Shown here: positions 1 to 4,399 of the stretch, one piece after another
How the letters are laid out: each line of letters begins with the position of its first letter
Numbering within the stretch: position 1 is the stretch's first letter
Source: Deltaproteobacteria bacterium
GTDB lineage: Bacteria; Desulfobacterota; Desulfobacteria; Desulfobacterales; JAFDCJ01
Direction: 5' to 3'
Assembly (NCBI GenBank): GCA_019310665.1
Contig: JAFDDW010000192.1
Location: forward strand, 1-5,327
DNA length: 5,327 nucleotides
Notes under the pieces: model-generated
Told to the model about the DNA's origin: nothing
Seen by the model: only the letters and a program-made list of their open reading frames with translations
Databases searched by the model: none
Program-made: the position numbers and the translations under genes

Positions 1-44
1 TATAGAATATAATTTGACTCTCAAATCTGTATCTTTAATCATCG

Positions 45-86
45 TGAAAATGCTGTTCGAATCTGCAAATCCGAACAGCCTTTTCA
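45..86. terminator. Bidirectional rho-independent terminator-like hairpin
   Basis: Arms 45-59 and 72-86 pair at 14 of 15 positions, the only mismatch being T51/C80. The core is GCTGTTCG with CGAACAGC, the loop is 12 nt, and an A-run on the left (47-50) pairs with a T-run on the right (81-84), so either strand yields a GC stem followed by a U-rich tract. It lies 96 nt beyond the stop of the minus-strand LPP20-like gene and could end that transcript, and also that of any gene to the left of the window. The loop carries short AATC-type sequence resembling the AATCCGA repeat family seen near the dehydrogenase. Confidence 0.7.
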
Positions 87-106
87 TTTTCTAAAAAATT
101 ATTATG

Positions 107-148
107 CTATGCTCTATGCGCCATGCCCTATGCCCTATGCTCTATGCT
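107..148. repeat. Heptamer tandem array, consensus CTATGCY (6 units)
   Basis: Six consecutive 7-bp units begin at 107, 114, 121, 128, 135 and 142. Each fits CTATGCT, CTATGCC, CTATGCG or CCATGCC, so variation is concentrated at the seventh base. The array ends 33 nt from the stop codon of the minus-strand gene at 182. The rest of 1-181, apart from the hairpin at 45-86, shows no gene or motif I can support. Confidence 0.85.
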
Positions 149-181
149 CTTAAGACCTTCCGTATTCCGATATCTGTCCTC

Positions 182-1078
182 TTACCTAGGGTCCAGCACG
201 ATGATGACCTTGCATTCCTTGAGGAATTTGAGATGCTCGGAGGCACTTTTGAGCTTGGCGGCGTCTGCGTTGCTGATAATAAAATCGCAGCGTCCCGGCC
301 ATAGGACCTTCAGGGCTTTGACCATCAAAGGATTATCGGAGACTCGTGGATGAAATTTAGCTTTTCTGATATCAGTGGCATACCGGACGACTCCATGCTG
401 CACTGCAAACTCACGACTGACATAGGCCGGCCCGAATACCTCTTCCAGATTCTCATCTAAAATTCTTGGTGCCAGCACGGGAACTGTCCGCATACCCCTG
501 GCATCGACTACCATTCCGGTAAAAATATTCGATGACCGCCGGCGGGTTTGCTGCCTGATGGAATTCTTACTTGTCAAAACCTGTTTTATGGGTTCAATGT
601 GCCTGATTTCCGGAGGCAGGATAAGCTGAGAAAAGCCCCCGTTCAATTTCATCTGCGACCAGACCTCCACGGTGCCGTCGTACTGGTATTGCCTCAGTTT
701 TTCAATTTCCGGCGCATTATGAACCATATCCCTCAGCAGGGTCATCATGGAAGGGTAAGCTTCGACGATGTCGATCACCCGGCTTTCAGAATTAATCCTT
801 AGGCCGACAATCGTTTCCAAGAGGTTATGTTGTGCTTTGCTGGTGGCCTCAGCGATGGTTTTTTGCCGGTGAGCCTGGGGTTTGCCATAATAGTTATATG
901 TCGCAGGAACACCGGTGCCTTTGGCTTCAACTACCCCTGCAGTCCAATCAATGGCGCCGTTTTCCTTCAATTCGATCAACGCACGCAAATCAGCGCCGTA
1001 TCCGTTGCCGGGTGCAACGGTTAGTATCGCCAGCATCAACGCTGTGACCAGCCCATTTTTTATCATATGGTTGACCAT
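182..1078 (-). CDS. LPP20-like secreted protein of unknown function
   Basis: This 298-residue protein begins at the ATG at 1078 and ends at TAA (184-182). Residues 1-29 form a signal peptide: a short charged start (H4, K7), a hydrophobic core around 10-22 and a likely cleavage near GYGA (26-29). There is no lipobox cysteine, so it should be periplasmic or secreted rather than a lipoprotein. Two parts look family-like: an Ala-rich helix-forming stretch (about 72-95) and a block at 186-224 containing TGMVVDARG, then PRILDEN, then VFGPAYVSREFA. That block recalls LPP20/FlgT-related envelope proteins of Gram-negative bacteria. The family call is from memory and the molecular role is unknown. In-frame TTG at 1114 was rejected because it forms the -35 box; ATG at 1066 is an alternative start that keeps the signal peptide. 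The gene stands alone on its strand. Confidence 0.7.
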   Translation of the reverse strand: MVNHMIKNGLVTALMLAILTVAPGNGYGADLRALIELKENGAIDWTAGVVEAKGTGVPATYNYYGKPQAHRQKTIAEATSKAQHNLLETIVGLRINSESRVIDIVEAYPSMMTLLRDMVHNAPEIEKLRQYQYDGTVEVWSQMKLNGGFSQLILPPEIRHIEPIKQVLTSKNSIRQQTRRRSSNIFTGMVVDARGMRTVPVLAPRILDENLEEVFGPAYVSREFAVQHGVVRYATDIRKAKFHPRVSDNPLMVKALKVLWPGRCDFIISNADAAKLKSASEHLKFLKECKVIIVLDPR

Positions 1079-1085
1079 TGCGGTT

Positions 1086-1114
1086 TTTATATTGTAAGAG
1101 AGGCCATAAGTCAA
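1086..1114 (-). promoter_or_regulatory. Sigma70 promoter of the LPP20-like gene
   Basis: On the minus strand, TTGACT (1114-1109) and TATAAA (1091-1086) are separated by exactly 17 bp. Each hexamer matches consensus at 5 of 6 positions. Only 7 nt separate the -10 box from the ATG at 1078, so transcription should begin at or within a few bases of the A of that start codon. No Shine-Dalgarno sequence is visible. The arrangement predicts a leaderless or near-leaderless mRNA; if ATG 1066 is the real start, the leader would still be only about 12 nt. Confidence 0.65.
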
Positions 1115-1141
1115 CTATCGGTCAGCCATAATATGACCAAA

Positions 1142-1279
1142 ATGGTGGATATGGGTCGCAATATTTTCCAATCCGAAGACCCCGTTGCCATGATCCAGGC
1201 CGTCAAGGAGGTGGTGCACGATAACGAATCTCCGGAGAAGGCCTTTGATCTTTACAATACGCTGAAGAATAAAGGGTAA
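1142..1279 (+). pseudogene. C-terminal remnant of a DeoC/FbaB-type class I aldolase
   Basis: An open frame ending at TAA (1277-1279) encodes about 45 residues that look like the extreme C-terminus of DeoC/FbaB/LsrF-type class I aldolases (fructose-bisphosphate aldolase or 2-amino-3,7-dideoxy-heptulosonate synthase type). Visible hallmarks are the phosphate-binding MGRNIFQ turn, then a helix reading DPVAMIQAVKEVVHD, then a closing helix SPEKAFDLY. The family is normally about 250-280 residues, so the barrel and the Schiff-base lysine are missing. Upstream of about 1139 the same frame no longer resembles an aldolase and instead antisenses the signal-peptide start and promoter of the LPP20-like gene. 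No Shine-Dalgarno precedes the ATGs at 1133, 1142 or 1151. The likely reading is a gene decapitated by a rearrangement that placed the minus-strand gene here. The family call is from motif recognition, not a search. Confidence 0.65.
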
Positions 1280-1284
1280 AGCTC

Positions 1285-1319
1285 CCAGTTACTGGCTACT
1301 GGTCTCTGGTCGCTGGAAA
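1285..1319. repeat. Heptamer array, consensus CTGGTCN (5 units)
   Basis: Five 7-bp units start at 1285, 1292, 1299, 1306 and 1313. The first (CCAGTTA) and last (CTGGAAA) are diverged, and the middle three fit CTGGYYN. The array begins 5 nt after the stop codon of the aldolase remnant and opens a 336-bp non-coding stretch that holds mainly repeats and one small hairpin. Confidence 0.75.
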
Positions 1320-1324
1320 TTAAT

Positions 1325-1359
1325 GGTATAAGGTGGAAGGTATAGGGTATAAGGTTTAT
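1325..1359. repeat. Heptamer array, consensus GGTATAA (5 units)
   Basis: Units at 1325, 1332, 1339, 1346 and 1353 read GGTATAA, GGTGGAA, GGTATAG, GGTATAA and GGTTTAT. The period is exactly 7, with GGT invariant. It follows the preceding CTGG array after a 5-nt gap but has an unrelated consensus. Confidence 0.8.
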
Positions 1360-1361
1360 TT

Positions 1362-1397
1362 AGTTGATTGAGTTGATTAAGTTGATTCAGTTTGTTG
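1362..1397. repeat. Nonamer array, consensus AGTTGATTN (4 units)
   Basis: Units at 1362, 1371 and 1380 are AGTTGATT followed by G, A or C. A fourth at 1389 (AGTTTGTTG) is diverged. This is the only array in the window with a clear 9-bp period. Its sequence is roughly complementary to the AT-rich repeat at 1437-1462, so the two could fold back on each other. Confidence 0.8.
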
Positions 1398-1436
1398 CAA
1401 GGGTGTCGGTTATTAGTCAAATAGATTGAAATTCTC

Positions 1437-1462
1437 TAACCTAATTAACTATTTAACTAATT
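1437..1462. repeat. AT-rich short repeat, TAACTAAT type, inverted relative to the nonamer array
   Basis: Three units, TAACCTAAT (1437), TAACTATT (1446) and TAACTAATT (1454), have spacings of 9 and 8 bp. Read on the minus strand they give AGTTA-AT repeats similar to the AGTTGATT units at 1362-1397, so G-U pairing would allow an RNA hairpin of about 20 bp with a loop of roughly 40-55 nt. Confidence 0.55.
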
Positions 1463-1464
1463 CT

Positions 1465-1485
1465 GATTGCGCGTTGCGGATTAGG
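1465..1485. repeat. Short heptamer run (3 units)
   Basis: GATTGCG (1465), CGTTGCG (1472) and GATTAGG (1479) keep a 7-bp period. The run is short and partly diverged, so by itself it is weak. It gains support from the neighbouring arrays with the same period and from the related GATTGCG unit at 2642 downstream of the dehydrogenase. Confidence 0.5.
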
Positions 1486-1499
1486 GCACTTCCAGTGCC
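1485..1499. other. Perfect small hairpin GGCACT-TCC-AGTGCC
   Basis: A 6-bp perfect stem (1485-1490 with 1494-1499) encloses a 3-nt loop. No T-run follows on either strand, so it is not a typical terminator. No function can be assigned. Confidence 0.5.
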
Positions 1500-1506
1500 A
1501 GCAGAT

Positions 1507-1527
1507 AGCTCATAGCTCAAAGCTGAT
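1507..1527. repeat. Heptamer array, AGCTCAT family (3 units)
   Basis: Units at 1507, 1514 and 1521 read AGCTCAT, AGCTCAA and AGCTGAT. The same family recurs in both orientations in the VOC-nadK gap (3302-3373), showing that it is dispersed rather than local. Confidence 0.7.
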
Positions 1528-1564
1528 CGCAGATGATTAAAAAAATAAAATCGATAAGAATCCT

Positions 1565-1594
1565 TTGATCAATCCGAAATCCGAAATCTAAAAT
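1565..1594 (+). promoter_or_regulatory. Possible sigma70 promoter built from the AATCCGA array
   Basis: TTGATC (1565-1570, 4 of 6 matches) and TAAAAT (1589-1594, 5 of 6) are 18 bp apart. The spacer is repeat sequence, and the -10 box arises where the third unit departs from consensus (AATCTAA followed by AAT). The predicted start near 1601 would leave a leader of about 15 nt before the dehydrogenase ATG. This is a pattern match only, and the -35 box is mediocre. Confidence 0.35.
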
Positions 1595-1605
1595 CCGAAA
1601 TTGAA
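1571..1605. repeat. Heptamer array, AATCCGA family (5 units)
   Basis: Units start at 1571, 1578, 1585, 1592 and 1599. Three are exact AATCCGA; the third is AATCTAA and the fifth is AATTGAA. The array ends 10 nt before the ATG of the dehydrogenase gene, so it makes up nearly all of the region where the promoter and leader should be. An inverted, diverged relative starts at the stop codon of the same gene (2628). Confidence 0.85.
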
Positions 1606-1615
1606 AGATACTCCA

Positions 1616-2629
1616 ATGAGGGTTGCCCTCTGGTACAACAACAAAGATATCAGAATTGAGGAAGTTCCGACGCCCCGGCCGGGACCCAATGAGATGCTTG
1701 TCAAAGTGATCTCCTGCGGCATATGCGGCAGTGATATTGTGGAATGGTACCGCTTGCCCCGAGCACCGCTGGTGCTGGGGCATGAGATTGGTGCTGAGGT
1801 AGTTGAGGTCGGGCAGTCGGTTAAGAAATTTAATCCCGCAGACAGGGTGTTTATTGCGCCTAAAGTGCCCTGTATGCAATGCGATTACTGTAAAAAAGAG
1901 CATTACCCTGTTTGCACGAACATCAAAGAAAGGCTTCCGGGCGGATTTGCCGAATATGTGCTGGTCCCCAACACGCTGATCGAAAATGGCGCCTATCGTT
2001 TGCCGGATACAATCAGCTATGATCAAAGCACTTTTATTGAGCCGCTGGCCTGTGTCGTCAGGGCCCAGCGGCTTGCCGGAGTGCAGCAGGGCCAAACGGT
2101 CATGGTGTTCGGCTGCGGTATGTCCGGATTGCTGCATGTCAAACTTGCCAAAGCTAAAAATTGCCAGGTGATTGCCACCGATCTAAACGTCAGAAGGCTG
2201 GAATTGGCCGCCGGGTTAGGCGCGGATATTACCCTTGATGCCGCCGAAAATGTGGCTAATCAGCTGACAGCTGCAAAAAATAAAAAGGTCGATGTCGTCA
2301 TCCTGTGCACCTCAGCCGTGTCTGCGGTTGATCAGGCCTGGCAGTGGGTGGATAAAGGCGGTGTCATCGTTTTTTTTGCGGTGCCCGGCCCGAACAAACA
2401 AATTACCATACCGCTCAATGATTTCTGGACCAAAGAGATTCAAATTCTTACCTCCTACTATTGCGGGCCACCGGATATAGTTGATGCCATAGAATTTATC
2501 GAATCCGGAGCCATTAAAGTGGATGACATGATCACCCACCAACTTCCCTTGAAAGATATCGGCACCGGATTTCAACTGGTCATGGATGGACGCGAGTCGA
2601 TCAAAGTAATCATAAAGCCAAATCTTTGA
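1616..2629 (+). CDS. Zinc-dependent medium-chain alcohol/polyol dehydrogenase
   Basis: This 337-residue cytoplasmic oxidoreductase belongs to the MDR superfamily and resembles threonine 3-dehydrogenase, sorbitol and butanediol dehydrogenases. It should oxidise a secondary alcohol or polyol, or reduce a ketone; the substrate is not readable. The catalytic zinc site is C37 in CGICGSD and H56-E57 in LGHE, with E142 in the EPLA motif. The structural zinc has four cysteines: C86, C89, C92 and C100. The Rossmann motif G166-x-G168-x-x-G171 is followed by D189 at the end of beta-2, which favours NAD over NADP. Full length; no catalytic residue is missing. ATG 1616 is preferred to the in-frame TTG at 1601, which lies inside the repeat array; the Shine-Dalgarno is weak (GAAAGA, 1603-1608). 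The aldolase tail upstream points the same way and suggests a former sugar or polyol pathway (inference). Confidence 0.92.
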   Translation: MRVALWYNNKDIRIEEVPTPRPGPNEMLVKVISCGICGSDIVEWYRLPRAPLVLGHEIGAEVVEVGQSVKKFNPADRVFIAPKVPCMQCDYCKKEHYPVCTNIKERLPGGFAEYVLVPNTLIENGAYRLPDTISYDQSTFIEPLACVVRAQRLAGVQQGQTVMVFGCGMSGLLHVKLAKAKNCQVIATDLNVRRLELAAGLGADITLDAAENVANQLTAAKNKKVDVVILCTSAVSAVDQAWQWVDKGGVIVFFAVPGPNKQITIPLNDFWTKEIQILTSYYCGPPDIVDAIEFIESGAIKVDDMITHQLPLKDIGTGFQLVMDGRESIKVIIKPNL

Positions 2630-2662
2630 ATTCGGAATTCGGATTGCGGAATTGGGGAAAGG
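2628..2662. repeat. Heptamer array, GAATTCG family, overlapping the dehydrogenase stop codon
   Basis: Units at 2628, 2635, 2642 and 2649 read GAATTCG, GAATTCG, GATTGCG and GAATTGG, with a weak fifth at 2656. The first unit begins on the G of the TGA stop (2627-2629). On the minus strand the array contains AATCCGA- and AATTCCG-like sequence, so it is an inverted relative of the array at 1571-1605. Two further family matches, AATCCGA at 2691 and AATCCCA at 2704, lie just beyond in the opposite orientation; TCGGATTG (2639-2646) is exactly complementary to CAATCCGA (2690-2697) and could form a stem. Confidence 0.75.
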
Positions 2663-2719
2663 AAGATTTCTGATTCTAAATTTTTCGAACAATCCGATTC
2701 TGTAATCCCAGAGCTATTA

Positions 2720-2755
2720 TTTAATTACGCCAGAGGCTGGCGGGGCTGAATTAAA
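2720..2755. other. Nested hairpin upstream of the VOC gene
   Basis: The outer stem TTTAATT (2720-2726) pairs with AATTAAA (2749-2755). The inner perfect stem CGCCAG (2728-2733) pairs with CTGGCG (2737-2742) around a 3-nt loop. The sides are joined by an asymmetric internal loop of 1 and 6 nt. No T-run follows, so it is a poor intrinsic terminator. It sits 34 nt before the VOC start codon and could be a leader structure or a processing site on a transcript shared with the dehydrogenase. Function unknown. Confidence 0.5.
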
Positions 2756-2789
2756 GTCTAAACCTACGGAATAGCTATAGGAAAGATCT

Positions 2790-3203
2790 ATGCGTCTTAA
2801 ACATGTGGCCTTGGTCTGCACTTCTGAAGAAAAATCTGATAAGTTTTACCAGGGATTATTGGGATTGGAAAAATCAGAACCAAAAACGATAGAATCTACG
2901 CTTTCTAAATCTATATTCAACCTAGACTCTGAACTGGTGATTATCAATTACCTTAACGAGGATATTCATTTTGAAATATTTATTGCCGACAGCAGCAGTA
3001 ACAGTACACGGCAAATCGAACATCTTTGCCTGGAAGTCGGCGATCTGAACGATTTTCTTTATAAATGTAACACATTAGGCGTTGAAGTGGCGCAAATTCC
3101 TAAAGGAGATAAAACGCTGATCTTTATCAAGGATTTTGACGGGAATCTGTTTGAAATAAAGCGCTCCGCGCTGTTGGAGGATCGTCCCGCTACGCGTGAC
3201 TAG
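2790..3203 (+). CDS. VOC-superfamily (glyoxalase-fold) metalloprotein
   Basis: This 137-residue protein is one vicinal-oxygen-chelate domain made of two beta-alpha-beta-beta-beta modules (about 2-65 and 73-125). The usual metal quartet is present at the expected places: H5 in LKHVAL, E62 in HFEIF, H78 in IEHLCLEV and E122 in LFEIK. The GLLGLE turn (22-27) and the DFDGNLFEIK ending are typical of glyoxalase I, epimerase and dioxygenase-like members, but the substrate cannot be inferred. It should be a cytoplasmic dimer binding a divalent metal. ATG 2790 has a good AGGA Shine-Dalgarno at 2779-2782, 7 nt upstream. It lies 160 bp after the dehydrogenase on the same strand, so co-transcription is possible but unproven. 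The last dozen residues (from about 126, RSALLEDRPATRD region) lie beyond the fold and are encoded by a palindromic element, so this tail may be adventitious. Confidence 0.85.
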   Translation: MRLKHVALVCTSEEKSDKFYQGLLGLEKSEPKTIESTLSKSIFNLDSELVIINYLNEDIHFEIFIADSSSNSTRQIEHLCLEVGDLNDFLYKCNTLGVEVAQIPKGDKTLIFIKDFDGNLFEIKRSALLEDRPATRD

Positions 3204-3212
3204 AGGAGCGCT
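3160..3212. repeat. REP-like nested palindrome across the VOC stop codon
   Basis: AGCGCTCC (3160-3167) is exactly complementary to GGAGCGCT (3205-3212). Between them, GTC-C-CGC (3184-3190) pairs with GCG-T-GAC (3194-3200) around the loop TAC. The structure spans the last 44 bp of the VOC coding region, including the TAG stop (3201-3203). A third copy of CGCTCC occurs at 3277-3282. The layout resembles a repetitive extragenic palindrome that has grown into the gene end. Whether it is dispersed in the genome cannot be seen from this window. Confidence 0.5.
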
Positions 3213-3284
3213 CTGCTTTAGGTTTGAGGCAGTTAAAGCCTTAGTTTTTAGCCTCCTACCTCAAGTCCCGAAGGAACGCTCCTC
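3203..3284. repeat. Imperfect long inverted repeat after the VOC gene
   Basis: GAGGAGCG (3203-3210) is complementary to CGCTCCTC (3277-3284). Further in, TTGAGG (3224-3229) is complementary to CCTCAA (3259-3264). The GAGGC/GCCTC pair (3226-3230 with 3251-3255) overlaps these and offers an alternative inner stem. The arms are about 26 nt with mismatches. It competes with the palindrome at 3160-3212 for the same left arm. It may help end VOC transcription, but there is no clear U-tract. Confidence 0.5.
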
Positions 3285-3299
3285 AAAGCCCGCAGGGCC

Positions 3300-3364
3300 G
3301 GTAGCTCACAGCTCATAGTATTAAGATCGGTATCAATCCATTTTACTATCAGCTATGAGCTACC
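3300..3364. terminator. Long hairpin between convergent VOC and nadK genes
   Basis: The 21-nt arms 3300-3320 and 3344-3364 pair at 19 of 21 positions, with a 23-nt loop. Both arms consist of AGCTCAT-family heptamers in opposite orientation. Its place between two converging stop codons (3203 and 3378) suggests a bidirectional transcription barrier. No T-run follows on either side, so intrinsic termination would be atypical; it may act through RNA stability or be only a product of inverted repeat arrays. Confidence 0.45.
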
Positions 3365-3373
3365 AGCTATCAG
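3346..3373. repeat. Heptamer array, CTATCAG family (4 units)
   Basis: Units at 3346, 3353, 3360 and 3367 read CTATCAG, CTATGAG, CTACCAG and CTATCAG, followed by a decayed CTTCTCA at 3374 that includes the nadK stop codon. On the minus strand the units read CTGATAG/CTCATAG, the AGCTCAT family of 1507-1527. A partner in the other orientation lies at 3302-3315. The array therefore begins directly at the end of nadK. Confidence 0.8.
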
Positions 3374-3377
3374 CTTC

Positions 3378-4232
3378 TCAAGCTCTACCACCGGACCATC
3401 TCAGCTTCGCTTTCAACACATCAAAATAGTGCTCTTCCGGCAGGGTGATCATGTTGAGGTAATGGGGTTTCTTCTGGACAATAATAGTATCTTTATCAGT
3501 GATATCAAGGCCTTCCTGCCCGTCAAAGGTTAGCATAATGTCGGCGGCCTTTTTTTCAAGCTTGAGTCTGATCTTAGTTGAATCCGGGATAATCAATGGC
3601 CGATTGGTCAGGGTAAAGGGGCAGATCGGTGTGATAATAATTCCGGGAACATCCGGATGGATGACGGGACCCCCGGCGGCCAGTGAATAGGCGGTTGAAC
3701 CGGTCGGGGTGGCGACAATGAGTCCGTCGGCCCTGAAGGTGGTCAGATAATGATCATTGATGTGGGTTTCGATGTTGGCCAGTCTGGCCAGGGCCCCCCG
3801 GTTGATAACAATATCATTCAATACGGTTTCACTGACAATAACTTTACCCTCCCGCACCACTTGGACGTCGAGGCGCATGCGACGGCTGATGGTGAATTCA
3901 TTGTTGAGTATTTTTTCAGCCGCTGAAAACAAATTCTCCGCCGCAGTTTCCGCCAGAAAGCCGATTTCGCCGAATTTGATGCCCAGCACCGGAATGTTAA
4001 GATCTCCTATCCAGCGCACGGCGCTTAAAAAGGTACCGTCGCCGCCCAACACGAACAGGCAGGACAGATCCTGCGGGGCCGAAATTTTGTTATTGGCCGG
4101 TGAATAAATTTCCGGAGGCGAACTTTCTTTTCTAACCACTTCAATTTTTTTATTTTTCAGCCAGGATTCAAATTCATCTGCCTTTTTAACCGCTTTTGTA
4201 TCTTTTTTTACGAATAATCCAATTTTTTCCAA
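3378..4232 (-). CDS. nadK: NAD kinase
   Basis: This 284-residue cytoplasmic enzyme phosphorylates NAD to NADP using ATP or polyphosphate. Full-length for the family. The N-terminal alpha/beta domain carries the signature GGDGT (63-67; D65 is the expected catalytic base) and the GIKFGEIGFLAE segment (84-95). The C-terminal beta-domain carries the NE/D motif as N139-D140, the ATPTGSTAYSLAAGGP block (174-189), CPFTLTNRPLI (204-214) and FDGQ (236-239). The start is TTG at 4232: an in-frame stop lies only about 24 nt upstream, and no internal ATG occurs before residue 119, far inside the fold. The Shine-Dalgarno is poor (GGGA about 7 nt upstream), suggesting modest translation. The gene stands alone, convergent with the VOC gene and divergent from the LivK-type gene. 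No convincing promoter was found on its upstream side. Confidence 0.95.
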   Translation of the reverse strand: MEKIGLFVKKDTKAVKKADEFESWLKNKKIEVVRKESSPPEIYSPANNKISAPQDLSCLFVLGGDGTFLSAVRWIGDLNIPVLGIKFGEIGFLAETAAENLFSAAEKILNNEFTISRRMRLDVQVVREGKVIVSETVLNDIVINRGALARLANIETHINDHYLTTFRADGLIVATPTGSTAYSLAAGGPVIHPDVPGIIITPICPFTLTNRPLIIPDSTKIRLKLEKKAADIMLTFDGQEGLDITDKDTIIVQKKPHYLNMITLPEEHYFDVLKAKLRWSGGRA

Positions 4233-4302
4233 GGTATTATCCCGCTTTGATTTTTATTTAATCCAACAGGTTATATCGCATGTTTTGCAATACAGACTGT
4301 AC

Positions 4303-4327
4303 CGATGGGGTATTCATACAGGTATCG
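4303..4327. promoter_or_regulatory. Interrupted palindrome in the nadK/liv divergent region
   Basis: CGAT (4303-4306) mirrors ATCG (4324-4327) and GTAT (4310-4313) mirrors ATAC (4316-4319) around a 2-nt centre. It lies 36 bp upstream of the -35 box of the LivK-type gene and about 70 bp upstream of nadK, which would suit an operator or activator site. No regulator can be named, and the match is short enough to arise by chance. Confidence 0.3.
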
Positions 4328-4362
4328 CGGTTCCACGGCAAGGATTTTTTGCCTTTTGGAGC

Positions 4363-4391
4363 TTGACTGGATGGAAACATTCGTTTATTAA
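4363..4391 (+). promoter_or_regulatory. Sigma70-like promoter of the LivK-type gene
   Basis: TTGACT (4363-4368, 5 of 6) is followed after 17 bp by TATTAA (4386-4391, 4 of 6). Transcription would begin near 4398, giving a leader of about 55 nt. The -10 is imperfect, so dependence on an activator is plausible (inference). Confidence 0.5.
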
Positions 4392-4399
4392 GATATATT

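Noticed and set aside
2..94. Open frame on the plus strand at the left edge that could be the end of a gene
   Set aside because: It is AT-rich, shows no motif and runs straight through the strong terminator-like hairpin, so non-coding is more likely.
104..353. Two overlapping plus-strand open frames of 66 and 76 residues
   Set aside because: Their first residues are translated CTATGCY repeats and the rest is antisense to the LPP20-like gene.
1079..1114. Upstream TTG start extending the LPP20-like protein by 12 residues
   Set aside because: The TTG is the beginning of the -35 box and the extension would displace the signal peptide from the N-terminus.
107..1605. CRISPR array
   Set aside because: The repeats are 7-9 bp, directly contiguous and without unique spacers, and no cas gene is present.
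1517..2137. Minus-strand 206-residue open frame antisense to the dehydrogenase
   Set aside because: It is the shadow of a strongly supported zinc dehydrogenase. Its C-terminal part reads ILDFGFRI, a typical spurious translation of AATCCGA repeats.
2312..2692. Minus-strand 126-residue open frame over the dehydrogenase 3' end
   Set aside because: Its start lies in the heptamer array and its remainder is antisense to conserved dehydrogenase codons; no family motif is visible.
3757..4107. Plus-strand 116-residue open frame inside nadK
   Set aside because: It is antisense to the conserved NAD kinase core, with no start signal and no recognisable domain.
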